DNA of 64,000 nt, taken from Virgibacillus doumboii (GTDB taxonomy: Bacteria > Bacillota > Bacilli > Bacillales > Amphibacillaceae). The position numbers and the translations under genes were made by a program. Positions 46,209 through 56,052 of this stretch are shown in pieces. Positions within the stretch are counted from its first letter, which is position 1, and each line of letters begins with the position of its first letter. The stretch is taken from positions 3,185,602 through 3,249,601 of the forward strand of contig NZ_CADCWQ010000001.1 in the NCBI RefSeq assembly GCF_902806455.1, in the 5' to 3' direction. The notes beneath the pieces were generated by a model. It was given only the letters and a program-made list of their open reading frames with translations, had not been told where the DNA came from and made no database searches.

Positions 46209-47420
46209 ATGAAAGGTCATGTCTATAGAAGAGGATGTATCTGTAAAAAAAGAAAGTGTACCTGCGGAGCAAAATATACTTTTGTGATTGATATTGGCAC
46301 AGATCCGAAAACAGGTAAAAGGAAACAAAAATCAAAAGGTGGTTTTAAAACTAAACAAGAAGCAGAAGCTGCGGCTGCATTATTAATTAATGACTTAAAT
46401 CAAGGTATTTTTGTGAATGAGTCCAATGAATTATTTAAAGCTTTCGCTCAAGAGTGGCTTCAAATTTATACCGAAACAAATGATGTAAAGCCAGGAACGA
46501 TAAGAGTTAGACAGCATGAAATTGATAAATTAATGCCATACTTTTCTTACTTAAAACTTAAAGATATTAAAAGAAAAGCATATCAGGATGCCTTAAATGA
46601 TTTAAAAGCTAAAGGTTATGCTGATAACACGTTGGATGGGATTCATCGAACCGGAAAAATGATATTTAAGAAAGCTATTGAATTAGACAAGCTCAAAAAA
46701 AATCCAACTGAGTTTACTTATTTAAAGAAGGATAAAAAAACAATTGAGGACCTAGAAAAGGAAGAATTACCAAATTACCTAGAAAAAGAGGAACTGACAA
46801 AACTCCTTGAAACAGCAAAAACACACGGTTTAGAGATGGATTATTTAATATTCCTTACACTGTCTTATACTGGATTGCGAGTAGGTGAATTAGTTTCTTT
46901 AAAGTGGAAAGACATTGATTTTGATGAGGTAACAGTAAGTGTTTCAAAAACTTACTACAATCCTACAAATAACATTCTCGACTATCGGCTTGTTCCACCA
47001 AAGACTAAAGGATCTAGGAGAACTATAGTTGTTGATACTGATGTTATAGAAGCGTTAAAAAAACACTTAACTCAACAGAATAAAGCAAAAATGAGGTATC
47101 GTGACACTTATCATGATAGGAGCTTTATTTTTGTTAACATTGAACGTCATCCTGGATATCCAATTTATATTAAGAAAATACAAAACAGAATGAAAAGGTT
47201 GTTAAACTTAGCAGAATTAAACACTGAGCTAACACCACATTCTTTACGGCATACCCATACGTCATTACTTGCAGAAGCTGGGGTTGGATTAGAAGAAATC
47301 ATGGATCGACTTGGCCATTCAAATGATGAAACAACAAGAAAGATATATCTACACGTAACCAAAGAAATGAAAAAGGAGGCATCCCATAAATTTGGAAAAT
47401 TAATGAGACGCCTTCAATAA
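46209..47420 (+). CDS. int: Island tyrosine integrase
   Basis: The 403-residue protein has an N-terminal arm-binding domain with a Cys-rich tract (CICKKRKCTC) and a core-binding SAM-like domain. Its catalytic domain shows Arg in YTGLRVGEL, HSLRHTHTS, LGHSNDETT and the nucleophile Tyr in KIYLHV. This is the Tn916/ICE/phage integrase type. AGAGGTG precedes the ATG. The gene ends 81 bp before the attachment core in groEL, as expected for the enzyme that inserted the island. Confidence 0.95.
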   Translation: MKGHVYRRGCICKKRKCTCGAKYTFVIDIGTDPKTGKRKQKSKGGFKTKQEAEAAAALLINDLNQGIFVNESNELFKAFAQEWLQIYTETNDVKPGTIRVRQHEIDKLMPYFSYLKLKDIKRKAYQDALNDLKAKGYADNTLDGIHRTGKMIFKKAIELDKLKKNPTEFTYLKKDKKTIEDLEKEELPNYLEKEELTKLLETAKTHGLEMDYLIFLTLSYTGLRVGELVSLKWKDIDFDEVTVSVSKTYYNPTNNILDYRLVPPKTKGSRRTIVVDTDVIEALKKHLTQQNKAKMRYRDTYHDRSFIFVNIERHPGYPIYIKKIQNRMKRLLNLAELNTELTPHSLRHTHTSLLAEAGVGLEEIMDRLGHSNDETTRKIYLHVTKEMKKEASHKFGKLMRRLQ

Positions 47421-47430
47421 CATTCTCTAT

Positions 47431-47453
47431 GTTAGCAAAATGTTAGCATTTTG
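47431..47453. repeat. Right integrase arm-site iterons
   Basis: Two 11-bp GTTAGCA units followed by G; all 23 bases equal 1266-1288. It lies 48 bp inside the right attachment repeat. Confidence 0.65.
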
Positions 47454-47500
47454 CTTTTTTCTTTCTTTTAAACCTTATATACCAAGGGGGTGATGGGCAG

Positions 47501-49157
<1,657 letters not shown>

Positions 49158-49190
49158 TTAAAATCGTATGATATATTTACAGACTTTTCC

Positions 49191-49475
49191 TTAGCTGATA
49201 ACAGCCAGGATGTCGCTTTCTCGAAGAATTAAGTATTCTGTACCTGAATATTTCACTTCTGTTCCGGCGAATTTAGAGAAAATAATCTGGTCCCCTTCTT
49301 TTACTTCCAGTGCAACCTTTTCTCCATTGTCGGTAACACGTCCGGAACCTACTGCAACTACTTTACCTTCCTGTGGTTTTTCTTTTGCAGAGTCTGGAAG
49401 TACAATACCGCTTGCAGTCTGTTCTTCTTGTTCAACAAGCTCGATGACAACACGATCTCCTAGTGGTTTAATCAT
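49191..49475 (-). CDS. groES: Co-chaperonin GroES
   Basis: A 94-residue Hsp10 ([20 protein letters not shown] ... [13 protein letters not shown]). The mobile loop ([11 protein letters not shown]) is present. It caps GroEL rings. First gene of the operon, with AAGGAGG before the ATG and a CIRCE operator in its leader. Confidence 0.98.
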   Translation of the reverse strand: MIKPLGDRVVIELVEQEEQTASGIVLPDSAKEKPQEGKVVAVGSGRVTDNGEKVALEVKEGDQIIFSKFAGTEVKYSGTEYLILRESDILAVIS

Positions 49476-49520
49476 GTGACAACCTCCTTAATTCTTTTCC
49501 TATTTTTATTTGATTGATTG

Positions 49521-49547
49521 TTAGCACTCAAATGCAACGAGTGCTAA
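49521..49547. promoter_or_regulatory. CIRCE operator (HrcA site)
   Basis: TTAGCACTC - nine bases - GAGTGCTAA is the perfect CIRCE consensus. HrcA bound here represses groES-groEL until heat shock. Confidence 0.97.
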
Positions 49548-49558
49548 TTCCAATTATT

Positions 49559-49587
49559 ATAATAAATAAATCTGATTTAAAATGCAA
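49559..49587 (-). promoter_or_regulatory. groES sigma-A promoter
   Basis: On the minus strand TTGCAT (49587-49582), a 17-base spacer and TATTAT (49564-49559) precede the CIRCE element, which therefore covers the start of transcription. Confidence 0.75.
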
Positions 49588-49745
49588 GTATTATTCACTA
49601 AAACATTTTCAGGTTTTTGAGTTGTTTTTAGAAGGACACAATTCTGTTGTAACAAGTGAAAAGGAGTGCGTCCACTTCAAGCCGCACTGCCCAGGGTCAC
49701 GCCGGGCGTATACAAACCTGCTTTACATCAACAATTTCCAGTTTC

Positions 49746-49865
49746 TCGCACGTCTTAGATTGTTCGTTGCGCGAGCTCTCAGGTTTTCGCACGTCTATGG
49801 TTGTTTATTGCGCGAGTTCCCGGTTTTTCGCGCGTCTTCGACTGTTTATTGCGCGAGGTGGTTAA
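49746..49865. repeat. Three 41-bp tandem repeats in the groES-ydiL gap
   Basis: Units start at 49746, 49787 and 49828 with TCGCACGTCT or TCGCGCGTCT and end with TTGCGCGAG. Each can fold through TCGC.CG and GCGCGA. The rest of the 470-bp gap (49548-50016) shows no gene. Confidence 0.8.
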
Positions 49866-50016
49866 AAAACAAGCCTTTTAACCTTGTCCGACAAAGCCCT
49901 TCCATTATAACGTGAATGGAAATTATGATAAAATATTTAGCAGGGTTTTTAATACTGAGATATTGTCCAGCATAAACTATATAAATTCAGAAATGCTAAA
50001 AGGAGTCGTTCTTATT

Positions 50017-50730
50017 TTGCCAAATCGATACTGGTATGTAATCCTTACATATATTATTATGCAAATTTCCGGGCTGTTGTTTGTTCCGCTCCTGTATTTT
50101 ACTTTGCCACTCAGCGAGCAGGAAGCAATCGTTTCCTGGACAATCACAAGCTTTATTCTTGGACTTGCCGTAATTTTATTACTGATGCGGCCTGATATGA
50201 AAACACCATTGCATCGTGATGCGTCATCAGCAGGGATGATGGTTCTATGGGTGGTCGTTGGGTTATTTATGGCCTATTTCGCACAGGGTATTGCTGTTAC
50301 GATTGAAACGAATGTATTCGGTATTGAACCGGGATCGGAAAACACACAAACCATTGTGGATATATCACGTTCGGCACCGATATTCATGATTGTTCCGGCT
50401 CTGATTGCGCCGATAATGGAAGAACTCATCTTCCGGAAAATAATTTTTGGTTCCATTTACAAGCGGACAAACTTCTTCATTGCAGCAATTTTATCGTCCA
50501 TTATTTTTGGAATTATCCATTTGGAGCCAGTGCATATTCTTATCTATACTGCGATGGGATTTGTTTTCGCGTTCCTGTATGTCCAGACAAAGCGGATTAT
50601 TGTACCGATTATTGTCCATATGCTGATGAATTCAATTGTCGTTATCTTTCAATACATGCTTGATCCTGAAAAAATCGAACGTATGATTAAGCAATATGAA
50701 CAGATGCAGATGATACTTATTGGGGGCTGA
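50017..50730 (+). CDS. ydiL: CPBP-family intramembrane metalloprotease (YdiL)
   Basis: A 237-residue multi-pass membrane protein with the CPBP/Abi motifs MEELIFRK (EExxxR), FGIIHLEPVH and HMLMNS. The TTG at 50017 was chosen because AAAAGGAG lies nine bases upstream; the earlier in-frame ATG at 49912 has no ribosome site. YdiL occupies the same place beside groES in B. subtilis. CPBP proteins cleave or process membrane-embedded substrates; the substrate is unknown. Confidence 0.85.
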   Translation: MPNRYWYVILTYIIMQISGLLFVPLLYFTLPLSEQEAIVSWTITSFILGLAVILLLMRPDMKTPLHRDASSAGMMVLWVVVGLFMAYFAQGIAVTIETNVFGIEPGSENTQTIVDISRSAPIFMIVPALIAPIMEELIFRKIIFGSIYKRTNFFIAAILSSIIFGIIHLEPVHILIYTAMGFVFAFLYVQTKRIIVPIIVHMLMNSIVVIFQYMLDPEKIERMIKQYEQMQMILIGG

Positions 50731-50737
50731 CATCGTC

Positions 50738-50932
50738 ATGAGAACTACACCAAAAAGTTTGTTTTTTATTTATTTTATAATGGGAATACTTTTCACGTAT
50801 GTTGCCATTCAAAGTGTAGATGAAACCATCTGGAATTTAACAACGGTTGTTCTGGCTTTCATTGCGACACTCGATTTCGGTGTGGGCATAAGAATGCTGA
50901 GACTACACTTTAAACTGAAGAAAAAGAAATAA
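50738..50932 (+). CDS. ydiK: YdiK-like small membrane protein (DUF4305)
   Basis: A 64-residue protein with two transmembrane helices (SLFFIYFIMGILFTYVAIQS and TTVVLAFIATLDFGVGI) and a basic tail. Position next to ydiL matches B. subtilis ydiK. ATG 50738 starts seven bases after the ydiL stop. Confidence 0.75.
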   Translation: MRTTPKSLFFIYFIMGILFTYVAIQSVDETIWNLTTVVLAFIATLDFGVGIRMLRLHFKLKKKK

Positions 50933-50940
50933 CTGGCCGG

Positions 50941-51134
50941 GGACATTGATCCGGTCCGGACATTTGTTCCGTTATTTGTAACAAAAACGGGGTTTTTATG
51001 GAGATCGCGGACATTAGTTCCGTTAATTGATCAAAAAAGAAGTAATAACCTGCAAATTCACCTGTGTAATGGAATATATGTCCGCCAAGGTCCTGAAAAT
51101 GGTATTATTTTCAATAATAATGGAAAATATGTCC
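50941..51134. repeat. Inverted and direct copies of a 17-bp GGACAT motif
   Basis: GGACATnnnTTCCrTTA occurs forward at 50958 and 51009 and inverted at 51067 and 51118; a degenerate forward copy is at 50941. Arms can pair as two nested long-range stems. Confidence 0.8.
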
Positions 51135-51139
51135 GCAGC

Positions 51140-51176
51140 AAAAACGCTTGAACGAAAAAAGTTCAAGCGTTTTTTG
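51140..51176. terminator. Bidirectional terminator
   Basis: AAAACGCTTGAAC and GTTCAAGCGTTTT form a 13-bp stem with A and T tracts. It separates ydiK from the converging transporter gene. Confidence 0.9.
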
Positions 51177-51180
51177 ACGT

Positions 51181-52589
51181 TTATGACGTACTGCTGCTCC
51201 TCAACTCATTCGCACCCTTCATCACAAACGACACAGGGATCATCAGTAATATGAAAACTCCGGCGATTATAAATGCCTCATTTAATGCCTGCAAGTTGCC
51301 AGCTTTTTTTCCATATCCAAGGTAAACAATTGTGCTCGCCGTACTTCATAGTAAATCGAGAAAAAGACGATCCCGAACGACGAAAAAATTTGCCGGATGA
51401 CATTGTTCATTGCCGACCCTTGAGCAACCTGATTATCGGGAATAGCATTCATGCCTGCAGTTGTTGCCGGCATGTTGCACATTCCAAGTCCTGCACTTCG
51501 GAAACAATGTAAAATCAGGATGAACCAGAAAGACGTGGATAATGTATTGAATCCAAGTGCCAGTGTAAATCCGCCAAGAAGCAACAGTCCAACTGGAACA
51601 ACATATTTCGGCCCTTTCATATCCAACAGCTTCCCGCCCAGTGTCATGAACACGCCGCTTAACAATGCAGCAGGCAAAAACAGCAATCCTGTCTGAATTT
51701 CGCTCATTCCATATACTTCCTGAATCAGCAATGGAAGCAGGAATATCCCGGAAAACAACCCGATTGATGCAGTAGCTGTTACCGCAATGGAAACGGAATA
51801 GGTTGGAATTTTAAAGATTGCCAGATTCAGTAATGGCTGCTCCTGCTTATTTTCATAGATTACAAATATTATAATGAGAACTATTCCAACTGCAATCAGG
51901 CTTATGCTGATTGGCGACAATAGCAGTTCCAGCGTTGACCCGCGGCCTAAGGCATATAATATAGACCCGACACCGGATGTGATTAATAAAAACCCGACAA
52001 TATCGAACTTAAGGTCCGGATTTTTTTCAGTCGGCTTTAAATACCTGGCACAAAAAATAACCCCTGCGAGTGCAAATGGTATGTTGAATAGAAACAGAAA
52101 TTGCCAGGTAAAGTATTCAATAACGATTCCGCCAACTGTTGGGCCGATTGCCGGTGCCACCATTGCTGCTATTCCGTAAATCCCGACGGCCATACCACGT
52201 TCCTGTCGTGGGAACGCATTAAATATTAGCGCCATAGCGATCGGCATCATCAGTCCGCCGGCAGTACCCTGGATGGCCCGCGAAGCAATAATCATCGATA
52301 AATCAGGGGCTAATGCACCTGATATCGAACCAATCATGAAGATCACAAGTCCGGTCATGTAAACGCGCTTTTTGCCAAACCGGTCGCCCAGGTATCCTGT
52401 CAGCGGCATTGTCATTCCCATGGAAACCATGAAAATCGTCAGCATCCAACTGACAGCAACCGCATTGGTGTTAAACAGTTCCATGAACGTTGGTAACGTC
52501 GGGTTCAGCATACTATTGTTTAAAATGACCGTGAATGTTCCGAATAAAACGGACACGACGACAAGCCATTTTGAATCTATTTTTCGCAT
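51181..52589 (-). pseudogene. MFS multidrug transporter (DHA2/EmrB type) with 3' frameshift
   Basis: The open frame 51282-52589 (435 codons) encodes an EmrB-like transporter: TLPTFMELF, the motif A GDRFGKKRVYMTG and AIGPTVGGIV in helix 5. After LFTLDMEKK it runs into a stop. In the next frame the usual last helix and tail (LNEAFIIAGVFILLMIPVSF) continues to a stop at 51181. The shift maps at a seven-T run (51304-51310). Either the gene lost its last helix or the base call there is wrong. Confidence 0.75.
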
Positions 52590-52603
52590 GAATTATCCTC
52601 CAG

Positions 52604-53239
52604 TTACTCCTGATCCAATGGGTAATGTTTTAAAAAGTAAACCAATGCCTGCAGTTCCACCGCCAGATCGATATGATGGATGCGGATTTTTTCCGGAACG
52701 GTAATGCGGGCCGGTGTGAAATTAAGAATTCCCGAGACCCCGAAATCGACAAGTCTGTTCGTAATATTCTGCGCTTCATTGGCAGGTACCGTTAAAATGG
52801 CGACATGTACACCTTTCATTTTTTTCTCTAAGTCATCAATGTGGAATACAGGTACACCACCAACTTCGGTACCAACTTTGTCCTGGTTGGCATCGAACGC
52901 CGCTACTATTTTGGTATTGTTATTTTTCATAAAATTATAGTGTAAAAAGGCTGTGCCAAGATTCCCAACACCAATCAGTGTTACTTCGGTTACTTCGTCC
53001 TGATCCAGGGTTTTCCGGAAAAACCTCAATAAATATTCAACATCATAGCCATAACCCTTTCTCCCCAATGCACCAAAATAGGAAAAGTCCCTGCGAATGG
53101 TGGCAGAGTCCACTTTTACTGCTTCACTCAGTTCTTTGGAAGATACGCGCTTTTTTCCCTGGTGATTCAAGTTATTGATAAATCGATAATATAATGGCAG
53201 CCGCTTTGCAGTAGCTTGTGGTATTTTATTTTTTTCCAT
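52604..53239 (-). CDS. rex: Redox-sensing transcriptional repressor Rex
   Basis: The 211-residue protein has an N-terminal winged helix ([21 protein letters not shown], shown in part) and a Rossmann NAD(H) domain ([12 protein letters not shown]). Rex senses the NADH/NAD+ ratio and represses fermentative and respiratory genes. ATG 53239 follows GGGGGAG just after moaC; longer in-frame starts lie inside moaC. Confidence 0.95.
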   Translation of the reverse strand: MEKNKIPQATAKRLPLYYRFINNLNHQGKKRVSSKELSEAVKVDSATIRRDFSYFGALGRKGYGYDVEYLLRFFRKTLDQDEVTEVTLIGVGNLGTAFLHYNFMKNNNTKIVAAFDANQDKVGTEVGGVPVFHIDDLEKKMKGVHVAILTVPANEAQNITNRLVDFGVSGILNFTPARITVPEKIRIHHIDLAVELQALVYFLKHYPLDQE

Positions 53240-53249
53240 TGTTCTCCCC

Positions 53250-53735
53250 CTAATCTTCCCGACGGTAATCGCCTGATTTACCACCTTGTTTGGATAATAA
53301 ATACGTTTGGCCAATGACCATCCCTTTATCAAGCGCTTTGCACATGTCATAAATGGTAAGTGCTGTCGCAGAAGCTGCTGTGAGCGCTTCCATTTCAACA
53401 CCGGTACTTCCCTTTGTTTTCACGAATGCCTCGATTTTCAGCTCGTATGTATCTTCTGAAATCTCCCAGTCAAACGAAATGTCAATTCCTTTCAACTGTA
53501 ATGGATGACACATCGGTATCCAATCCGATGTTTTTTTGGCTGCCATAACCCCGGCAACCTGGGCAACTGCCAATACATCGCCTTTTTTCATTGTACCGGC
53601 GCTTATTTTGTCATAAATTTCTTTCGTTACAAAAATACTTGAAGCGGCAGTGGCAGTCCGTTCGGTTTCCTTTTTTTCACTGATGTCGACCATTTTCGCC
53701 CTGCCCTGTTCGTTAAAATGAGTAAAATCTGTCAT
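53250..53735 (-). CDS. moaC: Cyclic pyranopterin monophosphate synthase MoaC
   Basis: The 161-residue protein has [26 protein letters not shown] and [11 protein letters not shown], all characteristic of MoaC, which converts the MoaA product to cPMP in molybdenum cofactor synthesis. ATG 53735 follows GGAG by eight bases. rex starts 10 bp after its stop, as in Bacillus. Confidence 0.95.
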   Translation of the reverse strand: MTDFTHFNEQGRAKMVDISEKKETERTATAASSIFVTKEIYDKISAGTMKKGDVLAVAQVAGVMAAKKTSDWIPMCHPLQLKGIDISFDWEISEDTYELKIEAFVKTKGSTGVEMEALTAASATALTIYDMCKALDKGMVIGQTYLLSKQGGKSGDYRRED

Positions 53736-53901
53736 ACGCTCAACTCCATTGTTTTCTGAACTATAACCCATTTTAGCAGATAATAATCTATACGTCGTGA
53801 TTTATTTTCTTTGAGTGAAGACCCCCTCCTCAGGGAATATGCAGGGTGAAACCCAATGAATAGGCAGGGATGAATCGCCCCTCCAATGTAGAAATTTTTT
53901 G

Positions 53902-53929
53902 TTGACAAGAACATTTGTTCGTGTATAAT
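53902..53929 (+). promoter_or_regulatory. Consensus promoter with LexA-like box
   Basis: TTGACA (53902-53907), a 16-base spacer and TATAAT (53924-53929). The spacer contains AGAAC-ATTT-GTTCG (53908-53921), close to the Bacillus LexA consensus CGAAC-N4-GTTCG. It drives the TnpB-like gene. Confidence 0.7.
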
Positions 53930-53962
53930 AAGGGATAACGAAATATAAGGGGATACGGAGCG

Positions 53963-55669
53963 ATGAGTACAAAGGTGTTTTTCTCCAATCGAATCTATAA
54001 GAATACACTTCCCATCACATTTGTTGATGCTATTCATGATGCTCTTTTCCGTTTCAACCGTGCAAAACAGTTCGTCTTAAACACCTTCGTAAAGGAAAAA
54101 CGTTCAGGCCAGAGTAAGCGAGAAAAGTCAAGTCATTTAGTCGTCAAAGAAACATTTCAATTGGATGATTATTACACCAATAGTGCTGTTCAGGCTGCAA
54201 ATGCCCAATTAAAAAGCTTGGATGAACTGAAAAAACTTTACATCAAAAATAAAACAGCACAAATTCGTTCCATTAAACGGAAACTGAAAAAGGACCGCTC
54301 CCGATTAACCACCTTGAGAAAAATCAAAACATCCTTCATCAAAGATAATCCAACATTTCCTAAGAATGCGAAAGAACAAAAACAGGACAACTTTTTTGTT
54401 GTAAACTTTAAAAAGAAAACGGATATCTATTATCATGCGTACCAGTTTGAACATACATATCTTGATCCAGCTATTCATCAGCTTCAAACAAGAATCGGTT
54501 TTCTAACGTCAAAACGGATTCGAAAAGAGGAAGAATTAAAACAGTTACGGACCCATATTTCAAGTGTTGTTTTCGGTTCGAAAAAGCTGTTTAAATCGCA
54601 ATACACGAAACAATGCTACATCGACGACCACGAAACATGGCAGGAAGCGTGGCAGCAATCCCGTTATCAGAAAATGGCACTATCGGGGCGTAAAGATGCC
54701 GGGATGGGGAATTTCGTATTCCAATATGATATAGAAAATCAACAACTCCACTTCAAAACGCCAAGCGGTACTTGCGTTAACATGGAAAACATTCATTTTC
54801 CATATGGTCAGGAAAAAGTCGAGTATGCAGTCCATACCCAACAAAATTGTAAAAACAAGAAAAAATATGGAAAACCGATTGCTTGGTCCCTTGAGGATCA
54901 TGGTGATTACTATATAGTGAAATGTATTGTAGATGTGGAGGCTAATCCGCACATAAATTATTCAAAAGCTGATGGGATTATTGGGATAGATTGTAATGTT
55001 GATCATTTTGCGATTACCAACATCAACGCAAAAGGGCAACTGATTTCTTCATGTACCTTGCCATTTAACCTAGAGGATAAAACGTCTGGGCAAATTACCA
55101 AGATCATGGAGGCAGAAACCATTACAGTAGTAAACATTGCCCAAAAAGCAAACAAGCCAATTACTTTGGAGAACATCGATACAACTACTTCAAAAGTAGC
55201 TCATCCTTATGGGAATAAAAAAGCAAATCATAAGATGTCCATGTTTGCTTATAAGAAAATGATAACCGCTATCAAATCCAGAGCGGAGAAAAAGGGTGTT
55301 GCTGTATATGAAGTCAATCCAGCATATACGAGCCAAATTGGCAAAATAAAATATATGAAACGGTGTGGCATATCCATTCATCAAGCAGCAAGTTATGTGA
55401 TTGCCAGAAGAGCAATGGGATTCCAAGAAAAACTTCCACCAGTGTTGGATGCACTATTACCGGAGAAGATGATAGGTGCGCATCACTGGACGCAGTGGAA
55501 GTATATTTCTAAGCCCCTGAAAGAAGTGCGTACACATGCATTCTATCTTTCAGAGCTTTTTGATGTAGACAGGTTTCACAACACAGGTGAATTCTTTGTT
55601 TCAGGTGCTTTAACAGGCCCGGAACAAAAAGGTTTGTCGAAATTAGAAAGCAGAAAAACCGCTTCCTAG
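53963..55669 (+). CDS. TnpB-like protein (IS200/IS605 OrfB type), variant active site
   Basis: The 568-residue protein has a helical N-terminal half and a RuvC-like core with GIDCNVDHFAI (Asp 343) and TLENIDT (Glu 403). The NPAYTSQIG segment is not followed by the usual CxxC zinc ribbon, and the third motif reads SIHQAASYVIARR (471-483) instead of D-x-N-A-A. This long form is often annotated as TnpB-related accessory protein. No tnpA is adjacent. AAGGGGATACGGAGCG precedes the ATG. A hairpin (AACCGCTTCC/GGAAGCGGT, 55657-55685) overlaps the stop. RNA-guided nuclease activity is uncertain. Confidence 0.8.
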   Translation: MSTKVFFSNRIYKNTLPITFVDAIHDALFRFNRAKQFVLNTFVKEKRSGQSKREKSSHLVVKETFQLDDYYTNSAVQAANAQLKSLDELKKLYIKNKTAQIRSIKRKLKKDRSRLTTLRKIKTSFIKDNPTFPKNAKEQKQDNFFVVNFKKKTDIYYHAYQFEHTYLDPAIHQLQTRIGFLTSKRIRKEEELKQLRTHISSVVFGSKKLFKSQYTKQCYIDDHETWQEAWQQSRYQKMALSGRKDAGMGNFVFQYDIENQQLHFKTPSGTCVNMENIHFPYGQEKVEYAVHTQQNCKNKKKYGKPIAWSLEDHGDYYIVKCIVDVEANPHINYSKADGIIGIDCNVDHFAITNINAKGQLISSCTLPFNLEDKTSGQITKIMEAETITVVNIAQKANKPITLENIDTTTSKVAHPYGNKKANHKMSMFAYKKMITAIKSRAEKKGVAVYEVNPAYTSQIGKIKYMKRCGISIHQAASYVIARRAMGFQEKLPPVLDALLPEKMIGAHHWTQWKYISKPLKEVRTHAFYLSELFDVDRFHNTGEFFVSGALTGPEQKGLSKLESRKTAS

Positions 55670-55804
55670 TTGAACGGGAAGCGGTCATACAGAGACGTAT
55701 GTCTGATTATTTCAGAATCCCCCACTTCAAACAATTGCGAAGATGTTAAGTATGGGTAGTTCAATTCACAATATCATTGCTCAGCTAATTCATTATACGG
55801 TACA

Positions 55805-56043
55805 CTTAGATAGGATGAGTTCAAAGGAGGATAAAAAGGACCGAGAAGTTCGAGGCGGCATAGCTCCCGACACCGGAGTGTACATGAAAAGGTACATGAG
55901 GAGCGAGCTTCCACAGGATGTGGTGACTTCTGCGTTGCCCACAGGACATGGGCGATCTTAGCAGAAGTTCCCCTAAAGCCAACGAAGAAATTCGACGTGT
56001 CATTTTTACCGGACTTTTTGAACAACCTCTTAGATAGGATGAG
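55805..56043. mobile_element. MITE-like intergenic element with 15-bp direct repeats
   Basis: CTTAGATAGGATGAG occurs at 55805-55819 and 56029-56043, immediately before ydiF. The 209 bases between begin TTCAAAGGAGG and end CTTTTTGAACAACCT, giving imperfect inverted ends (TTCAAA). The inside folds strongly (CTCCCGACACCGGAG). There is no gene. It resembles a non-autonomous repeat seen in Bacillaceae intergenic regions (recalled, not checked). Confidence 0.6.
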
Positions 56044-56052
56044 GTGAACGAA

